DNA of 62,635 bases from Fragilaria crotonensis (Eukaryota > Bacillariophyta > Fragilariophyceae > Fragilariales > Fragilariaceae): contig JAKSYS010000352.1 of the NCBI GenBank assembly GCA_022925895.1, positions 1 to 62,635 on the forward strand, read 5' to 3'. The notes beneath the pieces are model-generated. The model made no database searches. It saw only the letters and a program-made list of their open reading frames with translations, and was not told the DNA's origin. A program made the position numbers and the translations under genes. Shown in pieces: positions 50,460 to 61,047 of this stretch (position 1 is the stretch's first letter; each line of letters starts with the position of its first letter).

Positions 50460-50752
50460 CATAGCGCACATGGCAGCATGCAACGAGACGACCGCAGAAT
50501 CCAATTTAGCTGGCATTTGCAATTGAAATCCGGACAGTCTTGCGACGAGCGATATGCATTTCAACATGCTTATCCCGGAGGAATGGAGTAGCCATGCTCT
50601 AGCGCACGTGTATTTTGCCTGGCTGCATGTAACTAGAACCGAGATCGTTTGTGATATCACTTTCATTCCACCAGAGAGTGCATGGTCAGATAGGACTTTT
50701 GACTACAGCGTCTACTGCTGAAGATATGAAGAAGAACTATTAATGCCACACC

Positions 50753-53662
50753 CTACGCGTCTTCGCGACCTGCTGACCAAGTGCTGCTGACGTTGCTGAT
50801 TTCCCTGACTCTGCTCCTCTTGTCAATGAATCCATCTGTGATGCCAAGAGTACGCATCTCCGCAAACTGACTGGCGACAGACCCAATGATGCCAGCCTTA
50901 TGCTGGGTGACTTCGACCGTGTGTTGGAGATCAGCTGGGTCCATCTGAGCAAGACGATGCACCTCGTAACGGTCGACCTTTTCAGCGAACTTAACGTCAT
51001 CGGACTTATGTTTAACAACTTGGACAAGTTCATCAGAAACGATAATTTCACCAGGCGCTTCCCCGATTATAGCCTTGAACGACACCTTGATGACATCAAC
51101 AAAACCGAAGGCAACGACGTTGTAAATCCAGAGCCAGAGAGCGTTTAGCCAGCTTAGTTCTGAGCCGAATACTGCGATGAGGGTACCCGCAATGCAAGTC
51201 AAGAGTACCGAAACAACCAAGACGAGAGAAGGCCCAGATTGGTAGAAATATGCTGGAGCGCGGGCGGAGAAAATCATGAACTCCGTGACGAGAACCAAGT
51301 ACAACCAAATAAAGCCTTTGGTTTCCGCGTCACAAGTTCGGTCAAGGTAGATGTCGTTCTGTAAGCCCTGTGATGAATGGAGGAGGAAGATCAAAATCAG
51401 CGCGATCACCGTATGAATGACACCGTAAAATAGCGACATCGCGACGAGCTTGTTAGCATTTGGAAGCTGGGGTTTCGCCGTCGCGTCAGCATTGTCGTAA
51501 GCAACTGGGATCATGCTGATATCATTCAGAAGAGCCAGGATGATTACCAAGAGAGAATCAACAGCGCAACCGGAAGCGAAAATGATCGTCGACAATGTCA
51601 GCACCAATATAATCGAGGCGGCAATCCTGTACACGACATAGGACTTAATGCGTGCAAAGATTCGTCGAGATTCTATGACTGCCCCATAAATCGGGCTCAA
51701 TCCAGGTTCAGTCAAGATCAAATCTGCAGCGTTTTTGGCAGCATCTGTGGATCCTTCCACGGCGATTCCAACCTGAGCTGCGCTCAAAGCTGGGGCATCG
51801 TTGACGCCGTCGCCTGTCATTCCCGTCACAATTCCGAATTCATTGCGAAGGGTGAGGACGACGTCGCGCTTGTCACTTGGGAGCACGGCAGCGAATCCAT
51901 CGGCGTCCCAAATCATTTTTTTCTTCAATTTGGGGTCTGTACAGTTTCGAATGTCTTCGCCAGGTTTGATGTCTATTCCCAAACCAATCAATCTCGCAGT
52001 TTCTTTCCCGACGTTCACGTGATCACCTGTGATCATCTTGACGGAAATGTTGGCGCGATGGAGGGACTCGATGGTATTCGCTGTATCTTCGCGCGGGGGA
52101 TCAAGCATCGGCATCAGGCCAACAAACTTCCAGACAATGTTCTTGTCCGTACGGGCGTCTCCTTCTGCAACAGCAATGCCAATTGTCTTGTACCCTGCGC
52201 TGCTCAAATGCAGATCCTTTTCAATAATTCTCTTGATAAATGTCTCGTCCTCCGCCTTGTCTACCTTCCACTGACATTCACCGTCGTCCTTACCACCAGC
52301 TTCGGTGTTCATGACCTTCGCAGGCAATCCCTTGGCAATCGTGATCTTTCTCCCATCAGGGGTATTGATAAAGGCGATGACTCTCTTGACTTCAGGATTG
52401 AAGCCAATCAAACTTTCCTTTTCGAATCCTACATCTTCGAGCTTTTTCTTGGCAGATTCGTTGATATCAAAAGACGCGATCACCGCACGATCGATCGGGT
52501 CGTCTTTCTTGTCGGAATTCGCGCACAGGTACGCGTACAAAGTTACATCATCCTTGGAGAAACCATCTTCGGCGTAGATTTGATCTGGAATGATGGACAT
52601 CTTCGCGGTCGTCAATGTGCCTGTCTTGTCTGAGCACAAGATGGACATAGATGCAATATCTTGCAAGGCTGGAATGGATGTTACAATAGCATGGTGCTTT
52701 CTCGCCAAAAAGGCGGCACCTAGAGCCAAATTGACTTGAAGGACAAGTGGCAGTGCGATCGGAATTGCGGAGATAAGAATTCCGAGTGCCGTGAGAATGG
52801 TGTCGCGAGGGTCGGTCTTGAAGCCATCGTATACGAGACCGTCTACAAGGACAACGGCGAGAACAACGAAGAGACTGAATGAAATTAGGTACTGAACCAC
52901 AAGCATGATCTTCGTCTGGAAAACAGACACAACTCGGACGGACTTGTCCTTGAGGACATCTGCTTGGGCATTACCCATTTCTGTCATGCTTCCCGTAAGC
53001 ATTACACGGCCGTAGCATTCTCCAGCCTTCACGGTTGTGCCTGATAGCATGACAGGTCCGTAGACTGGAGAGGGGTACTTTCGAGGGATGGGCTCACCAG
53101 TCAAAGCTGCGGTGTCGATGGACATAACGTCGCCCCTGAGCCACTTGACATCGGCAGGGATGACACACCCGCCAACCAAGAAAATGATGTCACCGGGGAC
53201 GAGCTGAGTTGTGGGAATGACGACAGCTCGTCCACCGTTTCGAAGGACTGTGATTTCACTCTCAATTGAGTTGGCGAGCTCATCGAGACTCTTCTTTGCG
53301 TGGTATTCTTCTCGGAATCCTAAGACTGCGTTGATGAGGAGAATGCTGAAGATGATCCCGAAATCGGCGTAGTCGCCAACGACAAGTGAAACAAGGGCTG
53401 CAAGCTCAATAAGGAGGGGGAGGAAGCCGATAAACTGTCGAAGAAAGAGCATGTAAAGAGGAGTTGACGCGACAGGGATGTCGTTCACACCGAACTTTTC
53501 TCTTGCTCGCTCAACTTCAGCGTCCTTCAAACCATTCAATGGGTCTGAATCATCGATATCCCAAGTGTCATCCGCGGACAGTTTGATGGTCCCCTCTTCT
53601 GCAGCGGCAAGACGAGCATCGCCATTGAAGGGCTGTCCAACAGTTGCATTGGCTGAGCTCAT
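50753..53662 (-). CDS. P3A-type plasma-membrane H+-ATPase
   Basis: A 969-residue proton pump. In order: a cytosolic N terminus; paired membrane helices with 'LLIELAALVSLVVGDYADFG'; the actuator loop with 'TAALTGEPIPRKYPS' (TGES-like, here TGEP); 'PIALPLVLQVNLALGAAFLA' in M4; phosphorylation motif CSDKTGTLTTAKMS; N domain with KGLPAKV; 'MTGDGVNDAPALSAAQVGIA'; and six C-terminal helices, with the M6 region 'LLVIILALLNDISMIPVAYD' (conserved LNDxxx(I/L)). The LNDISMIPVAYD segment and the DPPREDT motif are typical of P3A proton pumps rather than Na+/K+ or Ca2+ ATPases. The C-terminal regulatory tail is ~110 residues and shows no YTV 14-3-3 end as in plants. It sets the membrane potential and pH gradient for transport. 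Single exon. Confidence 0.95.
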   Translation of the reverse strand: MSSANATVGQPFNGDARLAAAEEGTIKLSADDTWDIDDSDPLNGLKDAEVERAREKFGVNDIPVASTPLYMLFLRQFIGFLPLLIELAALVSLVVGDYADFGIIFSILLINAVLGFREEYHAKKSLDELANSIESEITVLRNGGRAVVIPTTQLVPGDIIFLVGGCVIPADVKWLRGDVMSIDTAALTGEPIPRKYPSPVYGPVMLSGTTVKAGECYGRVMLTGSMTEMGNAQADVLKDKSVRVVSVFQTKIMLVVQYLISFSLFVVLAVVLVDGLVYDGFKTDPRDTILTALGILISAIPIALPLVLQVNLALGAAFLARKHHAIVTSIPALQDIASMSILCSDKTGTLTTAKMSIIPDQIYAEDGFSKDDVTLYAYLCANSDKKDDPIDRAVIASFDINESAKKKLEDVGFEKESLIGFNPEVKRVIAFINTPDGRKITIAKGLPAKVMNTEAGGKDDGECQWKVDKAEDETFIKRIIEKDLHLSSAGYKTIGIAVAEGDARTDKNIVWKFVGLMPMLDPPREDTANTIESLHRANISVKMITGDHVNVGKETARLIGLGIDIKPGEDIRNCTDPKLKKKMIWDADGFAAVLPSDKRDVVLTLRNEFGIVTGMTGDGVNDAPALSAAQVGIAVEGSTDAAKNAADLILTEPGLSPIYGAVIESRRIFARIKSYVVYRIAASIILVLTLSTIIFASGCAVDSLLVIILALLNDISMIPVAYDNADATAKPQLPNANKLVAMSLFYGVIHTVIALILIFLLHSSQGLQNDIYLDRTCDAETKGFIWLYLVLVTEFMIFSARAPAYFYQSGPSLVLVVSVLLTCIAGTLIAVFGSELSWLNALWLWIYNVVAFGFVDVIKVSFKAIIGEAPGEIIVSDELVQVVKHKSDDVKFAEKVDRYEVHRLAQMDPADLQHTVEVTQHKAGIIGSVASQFAEMRTLGITDGFIDKRSRVREISNVSSTWSAGREDA

Positions 53663-55315
53663 TCTGTCTTTTTGTGCGCCTCCCGATTATTCAAGGAGTA
53701 ATCGCATTTCCTTGTTGCGGTGCACTTGTTGCTCGAGCACGTTTGATTCTCAAGCACGATTGTGTCAACACGTAGTTGCACATTTCGCTTACGTTCACGA
53801 TGGAAAGATATTCTTGAGCTGCGTTATTCTTAAATATATGTCAAAGTTCCTCCTTGTCATCGGTAATATACTTGTAGTACTCCGATTACCACGGAAAGGT
53901 GGGAGGTGGGAGGCGTGACGCCTAAGAAACGAAGAGAAAAGCAGTCGTGCATGTATGCGTATAGCGTATAATGACATCAAATTGAAGGAGTTTTCGATCC
54001 ACAGATAGAGACTGCACTGTTGTAATTATATATGCAGTATATATACATATGATATATCCTACGATATTATACATTAATTGTGTGCGTCCGTCTCTTACGG
54101 AGTATGACCACTCTGGGGTACTGGATCAAATGAATACTGTCTGAATTTTTTCACTGTGTGCAATACGCAGTACAGTGGTCTCATACTCGGAGTATATGTA
54201 GTGGTACTGTACTTCATGAAGTTTCCTACGTTGGTACCATGGTACTGCATACTGTAGGGGAAAAAAGTAGTGGTACGGAGTACGACCAGGTTGGGGGTAC
54301 TGTACGTCCAGTTTCCTGTAGTAGGCACTCCGATCAAATGTGAGGTACCTGGTACCCACTACCGGTAGAATACATATAATATAGAGGTGAGTTGTGACTT
54401 CTATGCATACTTGCATAGACACCATAACGACGTGTCCTCGCAATTTTCTACTGGAGTTCTACAGTAATCTCTACAAGTACTACATATGTAGTATTTAGTA
54501 CATCCGTAGTACACGTACCGTAGTACGACTCCTTATCATTCGGGATTCGGGATGCACGATTCGGAAAGTCGCAACTCGCGCACACGAAGCTGACCTTGAG
54601 AATGATCCACGATGTACTGGAGTACTGTATTGATACTGCAAGATTGCAAGTACTGTGTCATGCGTTCATGCGTCTCCCCTAACATCCCTAATCGAGCCCC
54701 GAACGACCTAGTTCATTGGATCATTGGAGTACTCCGAGACTCGAAGTGTATAAGTGTATAAAGCAACTAGCAAATTAAACTATTCCACATCGCCTAAACC
54801 TGCGAATCCGAGGTACTGGGAGGTTACGCTAAGCGCTATCCGCGCCGCCGGTACAAGTACTCGAGTACCTTGTACTCGGAACATCGTGCGAGTTACTTGG
54901 GTTGCAGTTTTGCTTACACAACAGGAGGTTTCATACATCTGGAGACAGTTTTCCATCGTCCTCCAGTGTGAGTAGTGGTACTCGGAGAGTCGTTGGAGGA
55001 TTCTACGTACCTCCGTGTCCTCCTAAACAAATTAGGTTAGATTCTATTAGGGAAGGAGGCGGGAGACTCCTCGGACGACTTGTTGTAAAAGATTGACGTA
55101 CAAAATTTTATGGCACCAGAAAGAGTAAGGACAGGTCTCAAAGGTACAACATACTCGGAGCATTGACCAAGGGAAATCTCATATTGGCAAAGGGAAGTTT
55201 CGAAAGTGGCCTTGCCTGGTAATGCTCTTCAGCCAATATCTTCTTGCCTCCAGGTAAGCTTGTACAGGCAACAGGCACTGAACGATTTAAGCACAATAAG
55301 CGAGCCGCGATATTC
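53663..55315. promoter_or_regulatory. intergenic with GTAC cluster and AT-rich patch
   Basis: No gene seen. GTAC words are dense at 54170-54370 (GTACCTGGTACCCACTACCG), 54470-54530, 54610-54660 and 54850-54880. An AT-rich patch of repeated ATATAT/TATATA words lies at 54020-54085. Only the left part is a 5' flank (H+-ATPase, minus strand); the right part is 3' of the 55316 gene. Confidence 0.42.
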
Positions 55316-56185
55316 TTAGGGATTCGAGATTCCTCCAACCAATTCAAGTGGGTCGTCCTGTGAATCGTTCGTGAAATTCACAGGGCTGAGACTCCCTACC
55401 CAAGTAAAATCAACACCGTCGCCAGTTGGAGGTTCGTCATCAGTCGGTTGGGAATCGATGCCAGAGCCATTTGCATTAGTAGTGGGCGTGCTAGTAGGTG
55501 CATTGATTGCTGTCAAAGTGCTCGGCACGGAATCCGAAATTGAAGCGTCGGTGATGCTCAGGAAGGTTTCGAATTCGTTTTGACTGGTCAACCTTTCCAC
55601 GAGGAAAAAGTTGAATCGCGAGATGCCAGTCCCTTGTGATACGTGAAGCTCGCGACGACGATAACGACCTGATCCCAGGTTTCGGGCAGCGTCATTGTTC
55701 AACAAGTTTGAATTTCTTCTGCAGTTTCGACAGCGCCCAGATGCAGAGTAAACATTTAGCAATCTATACCGCAAACCAATACTGGATTGCAGTTCTCGAG
55801 TGTTTCCAGCGGTTTCCAGCATCAAGCTTTGTTCTTGCAGTGTTACCGTATCAAGTACGCGCTCAGAATGATGTGAAACCTCAGTGTTGTAAACATCTCG
55901 GATAGTTTCCTGAAGGAAGATGATAGCGTCAGGATTGCTTTCGTCAAAAACCTCCTGGGGACCCGAGTACACTATGACGAACGTAGATTCAAATGGATGC
56001 AGACATGAAGATTTGGTATCGGCCTTGTAGCCATCGTCGTCGTCGTAGCTGCGCCCGCCTTCTGCCTTTCCATGAACATCGCGGCTCCCAGAATCAGGTG
56101 CTTCAACCTTAACTCCACCCTTCCCCATGTCGGCGCCGACAGCGGCTATCGCAAGGCATGCGGAGATGAAAGTCAAGGTTTTCAT
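55316..56185 (-). CDS. secreted protein, paralogue of the 61048-62097 gene
   Basis: A 289-residue protein with a clear signal peptide ('MKTLTFISACLAIAAVGA') and no Phe-led transit segment, so it enters the secretory pathway without plastid import. The mature protein starts with a short Gly/Asp-rich segment. A conserved domain (about residues 58-225) has CLHPFESTFVIVYSGP, 'VFDESNPDAIIFLQETIRDV', a single 'LLNVYSASGRCRNCRRNSNL' block and ISRFNFFLVERL. All are matched in the protein at 61048-62097. The C-terminal 60 residues are Thr/Pro/Asp-rich, typical of O-glycosylated wall or surface proteins. No known catalytic motif is seen. Cys pattern: one Cys before the FxSxF block and two in GRCRNC. 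Function unknown; cell-surface or frustule-associated protein is a guess. Confidence 0.72.
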   Translation of the reverse strand: MKTLTFISACLAIAAVGADMGKGGVKVEAPDSGSRDVHGKAEGGRSYDDDDGYKADTKSSCLHPFESTFVIVYSGPQEVFDESNPDAIIFLQETIRDVYNTEVSHHSERVLDTVTLQEQSLMLETAGNTRELQSSIGLRYRLLNVYSASGRCRNCRRNSNLLNNDAARNLGSGRYRRRELHVSQGTGISRFNFFLVERLTSQNEFETFLSITDASISDSVPSTLTAINAPTSTPTTNANGSGIDSQPTDDEPPTGDGVDFTWVGSLSPVNFTNDSQDDPLELVGGISNP

Positions 56186-59100
56186 TTTGATCTATGGTCA
56201 ATCGTTTTTCGTTCGGCAGATGGCTGATAATGCTCACATGTCATGTGCATGATACGGCTTTGTACCGGTACTTGTACCTTCGTGCAGCAAAGCAATGCAG
56301 GCGACATTTTCATTCCTACTCAAGTCGTGTTACTCAAATTTGTTGAGCGAATTTATCATTTCTCCTTTCTCGCAGTATATTTCGTACGCTATACATCTGA
56401 AACGGCGAAAGTTTTTACATGTGCCTTTTAGCCTGCGCAGCCTGAATTTGAATCTTACCAAATCGAGGAAGGGGCTGTGTTCAAAGTTCAAAGTTCAAAC
56501 AGAGTACTGGAGTCGACCAGTTGGAGTTCAGTACTGGAGTACTGGAGTAAAGCGTAACCGCATACGAAACGTCGAAACTCCGAGGGAAACGGATCGCTCA
56601 TGTGAGACAACTGGCAGGGGTCTCCAGTCTCGAAGAGGACTTGTACCCATCGACAATACTCTGAGTACTGTAGAATGCGTTTCCTGAACCCCTCAATACT
56701 CGTGAAAACTGATAGTAAACATTTAATGCATAAACATACTTGTAGTTATATATAATTACTCACATTTTGTTAAAATTGTGTTAGTAAAACTATCACTTTA
56801 ATGTGCTTCGCGTATGTATTGAGTAAACACATCTAAGCGTAAGTCACTTCCGAGTTGGGCGTTAATACATAGTTAATGGGGCAAACTGCGTTTACGTACT
56901 GATACGAGTAACTATCAATGATGACGTGATGACTGATGACCATAAGTACAGGTAGTAATACTCCGAGAACATGGGCAAAACGACATCAAAGGCAAGCATT
57001 TGAGTCTGAATGACCATAATCAAATTTTCCAGTATCTTCCCATTAACACTGTCCTACAGTTCTCTGGTGAACTATGTTCCATTAGTAAAGTTCTGAGTTT
57101 TTGCTCATTATGATGTGTCATTTCTACCTAGTGGTCTGTCACTAAACTTTGCAAGCAATCTGAGGGCCAGCAACAGGAAATGCCTCATCCTAGAAATAGT
57201 TCATGGATACACTTGTATAAAGATGATATACATAAAGATTGTGATCAAGCTTTAAGATTGCAAATATTTGTAAATAACGTGGACACCCAGCCACCTCCCT
57301 CCATGCATGTGCACCTTTGCCCCAGACAAACCAACAGCGGAGGGAACTAATGGCACTAAACATACAAAAACTGATACCCCTCTGCTTGTGTGAGCTCTAT
57401 CATCAACAAGAAATGAGTTATTGAACTGCACGGTGTTGCGAGTCAGTTCCATGATGTGCATCCCAAAAGAGATTGAGAGTGCATGCTGATATTCAACAAT
57501 TCAAAAATTGACAAGAATCTCTCTCATGCCCCACTTCCACATGCAACACTATGATGACCCTATATTTCTTGCCCATAATGCATTGAAGCCTATGCTAACT
57601 CCTGAACACAAATTTCAGCAGCCAATTGTATTATGCTGTGATTCATTTCAACCATGATGACAATTCTTGCAATGGATACTATCAGGCTCTATACCCTATT
57701 TGCATTAAACGCAAAATTCGACAGTATCTCATACACGGTACTGTAGACATTTGTGTACAGTACCATGGTTTAATGCATATTGGCATACTTCAATGCGTAG
57801 TGGGTATTTATTCATACTATCATTCTGTTCTTGTGGATTATAGTACTACATGGAGCTTTTTGACCAAAGATCAGATGTGAATTTCCATGGCCTCTGGCAA
57901 ACAAGCTGATCCAAGAACATGTTTCTGTAGGAATTAGCATGATGACTGAGGTACGAGCTATGAAGATGATGGATTTGTACATTGCTGGCTTGATAGCTAG
58001 CAAGAAGATTAGCAGGCAGTATGGCAATTGATGGAACAAACAATAGCATTGAGAACCAGTGTTCTGATCCAAACTTGGAAAGCAATAATGAGACAACCAC
58101 CAGAAATCTGCACAAGGCAAGTATTGTGCGATCATGCATTGATTATTTATTGGACATGATATGAGGATGCCATTACATAGAGTGACCATGCTGTGACTCA
58201 ACATATATGATTCATCAAGCAAGATGGGTCATTGGCTAACTTCTTGTCTCCTCCAGACACTCTTGAAGGACAATACCATTGTATTTCAGTTTATTCAACC
58301 AGCTGGCTCTGAAATCATCCCAATACTATATTCTGAGTAGAAGAGGGGAATTGAATAAAGAGTGACTTTGGACTTTGCTTAGCTATGCCATCACCATTCT
58401 GGCAACAATCCATCGACAAAGCCTGATTTACAAATCCCACTGATATGGACCAAGAGGTTTGCAAATGAAATGGCAAGGGCAGGTGTATGTGAATCCAGCG
58501 TCCGCTTTAGATGGCCTCCATTGACTGAAACGAGAAAAGACATCCATCGGTTTTCGACAAATAGTATCGTATTTCTCAGGACCCCACAGTTTCTAAAACC
58601 TCTGCCAAAACTGATGCACTCTTTCGACCCTCTTTCCTTTTTGATCCTTCGGCAGAACAAATCCTGGCATATTCCTAAGAAAGCATCAGGTCTTTGACTG
58701 AATTTATAAGTCATCAATGATGAGCAGATGAGCAAGCATACTAGATAATCTTCATTTTCTAGAGTTTTTCACTTCTTTGCAAATTGTCCATTATTCTGGT
58801 GAGCTTTGTACCAATTGGACATTTCTGATGTACATTTGCTGGTGGTACAAAATACCAAGAAGTACAGGCATTAATAGGTGACTCAACCGGTGCTGAGTGG
58901 AACATCACCAAGATCAATGCTAGCAGTATGGGAGGTTAGATGCACAGCAATCCAAGCAAATGACAGAAGACAGGTGACAAGCAGGGATTATGGTCTTCAC
59001 CTCTGGAATAAATGGGTTCAAGCTGTGGGAGATGAGGAGAGCGTGGTCCTGATGCTATGGAGAAGATATTATCAATGAGGAACCAACATTGCAAACATGG

Positions 59101-61047
59101 CTGCTGGCTGCAAAACTTGCCAAGGGTGGATGTGGTGGCTCATAGAGAAGAGTCGGTCAGCAGAATCATAAATGGATTGCGGTGGTACTATACATGGGCT
59201 GTCATTTCATAATAGTAACAAGCATCCATTGTGCTAGAATAGGCGGTGCCTAAAAACTTCTGTACATTTTCTAGCCCCCATGAGTTTTTTGATATGTTTT
59301 GTGTGTCCATCCATTTTGAACTGCACTCAGTGTGTGAGATTGTTGTCAAGTCCTCAACCAGATCTATTCATTTTACAGCTGGGATGGGGATCCTTTACGG
59401 TCTCCTCTTGCTCATGCTCCCTTGGTCATAGTACACTCTTGTGAGTGCATGATTCTTCCGCCCTCGCTAACAATTGACCACCAAATGGTCAATTAGCCTA
59501 CTTTCCTTTTCTGTCATTGTTGCACTCCGTGCACAACTGACAGAGAGGAAAGAATTCAACATTGAATCCTTGGTCTCAACTCAATTGGATTATACTAAGT
59601 CTCCTGCTATTTGGTTGGCTCAAATTCTGTACCTTGCTTCTTGGGAGATTTCAAATGAGAGCTACAAGGATTCAATCTTGCCACTCACTCGTCCTCAATA
59701 ATCTCATGATGAGGAGACTCAGCAATCATCGGCCCCAATGTTATTGGCTACTGGCACAACTGTTCCATTGATATCTCAGTGGTGTTTATGGAGAATTGCT
59801 TCAGTTATTCTCCATCAAGAGCAATATGATGTTGCATCTTCATTCCCTGCTGTCGATTAAGGAGGAGGATATTATTCTTTTATTTGGCACCAAGCAACAT
59901 TGTGGTTGGCTACTATTGTCACTCATCCATTATCCCTTCAGCGCTTTAGTGCCTTGTTAGATGTTCTGCATAGTTCCTTATTTACAGGGGGACACTCCTC
60001 ATCTGTCGTTGGTCTTCGTCATTGTTCATTGGACTGGGTGTGGAGGACCTCGCTCCATTGGCTGTCTAGTAATACAAACTTTTGCCGCTCCTATCAACAC
60101 TATTGTCGCACTGGTCTTTCAGTTCCTTTCAAGGCATACTGCTGCAGAAATTCTCACTTAAGAGCGATATCAAGATGTCGATCATGTATGATATGCGGAG
60201 TCAGATCAATGCTTCAAGGGCATAGCAGTCACGATAGAGATAAGAAGCACAAGACAGGCGACGGACAGGCCTGCCCCACCTACCTATGTTTGCACGTGTG
60301 CTATCGAGTCCCACGAAAAATGCAAGTTTGAAGAGCGATAAGGAAAATGCTTTGGACATGCAAGCATTTTTCCAGACTCTTGTTACATTTCCTTCTCCTT
60401 ATACACTTCAATTCCTCGCTCAAGAGCCATTACTGGGCGAGCGATCAGTAGATAAAGTGGAAAAGATGTCGAATATGTTTTGTCTGCTCAATTTTGCCTG
60501 AAGATTCCTGTCCAGTCATTCGCAGATTTTCTGATAGTTGACCGAACGAAGATCCTCAACGAATCCAAAGAGGCAAGGCAGCAACCGGTTATGTTATGAA
60601 AAACACCGGCCTTTTTGCATGTTCTTCGCTTGCGGGGCGTGGTACGTTAGGTTGGTGTTGACAAGGCTGGCGCCCATTGTCGCCTATAACGAGACATGAT
60701 GTAAGACTTCCGCGCTTCGAACTTGGCTGGCTTCAGGCTCCAATCAGGAACGTGCACCATGAATAAGAATGCGAATCCGGTTGATCATTCCATTAAAACG
60801 AACCTCTATAGCTATTAATGTTGACGAGTTTCTGTAGATCATCAAGGTGTAGAACACAGCTCAACTACGCACCAATAATAGATGGTCGGAACTTGTGACG
60901 CTATTCTCTACTTGGATGTAACTCCGATTGACGACACACAGTGTACAAAGAAATGTAAAAGCGAAACCCTAGCAACATGAATCCGCCGCGTGTCAGATTT
61001 CGCTTTTGAGACAGGGATAACCGTCATTTTGTCGGCTGCGCACATCC
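56186..61047. other. large gene-free block, GTAC-rich at left, CpG-poor decayed core
   Basis: No supported gene. The first 500 bases hold GTAC words (56266-56280, 56504-56545) and a three-fold GTTCAAA repeat at 56479-56500, in the 5' flank of the 55316 gene. From about 56900 to 60400 the DNA is CG-poor; I count 10 CG dinucleotides in 57001-58380. Many short ORFs are present, none with a recognised domain. This looks like old transposon remains whose coding sense can no longer be read. From about 60600 CG content rises again toward the 61048 gene, where the DNA is presumably 3' UTR. Confidence 0.5.

Noticed and set aside
59474..60331. Plus-strand ORFs in the CpG-poor block
   Set aside because: No domain or conserved motif; composition and the loss of CG suggest decayed DNA.
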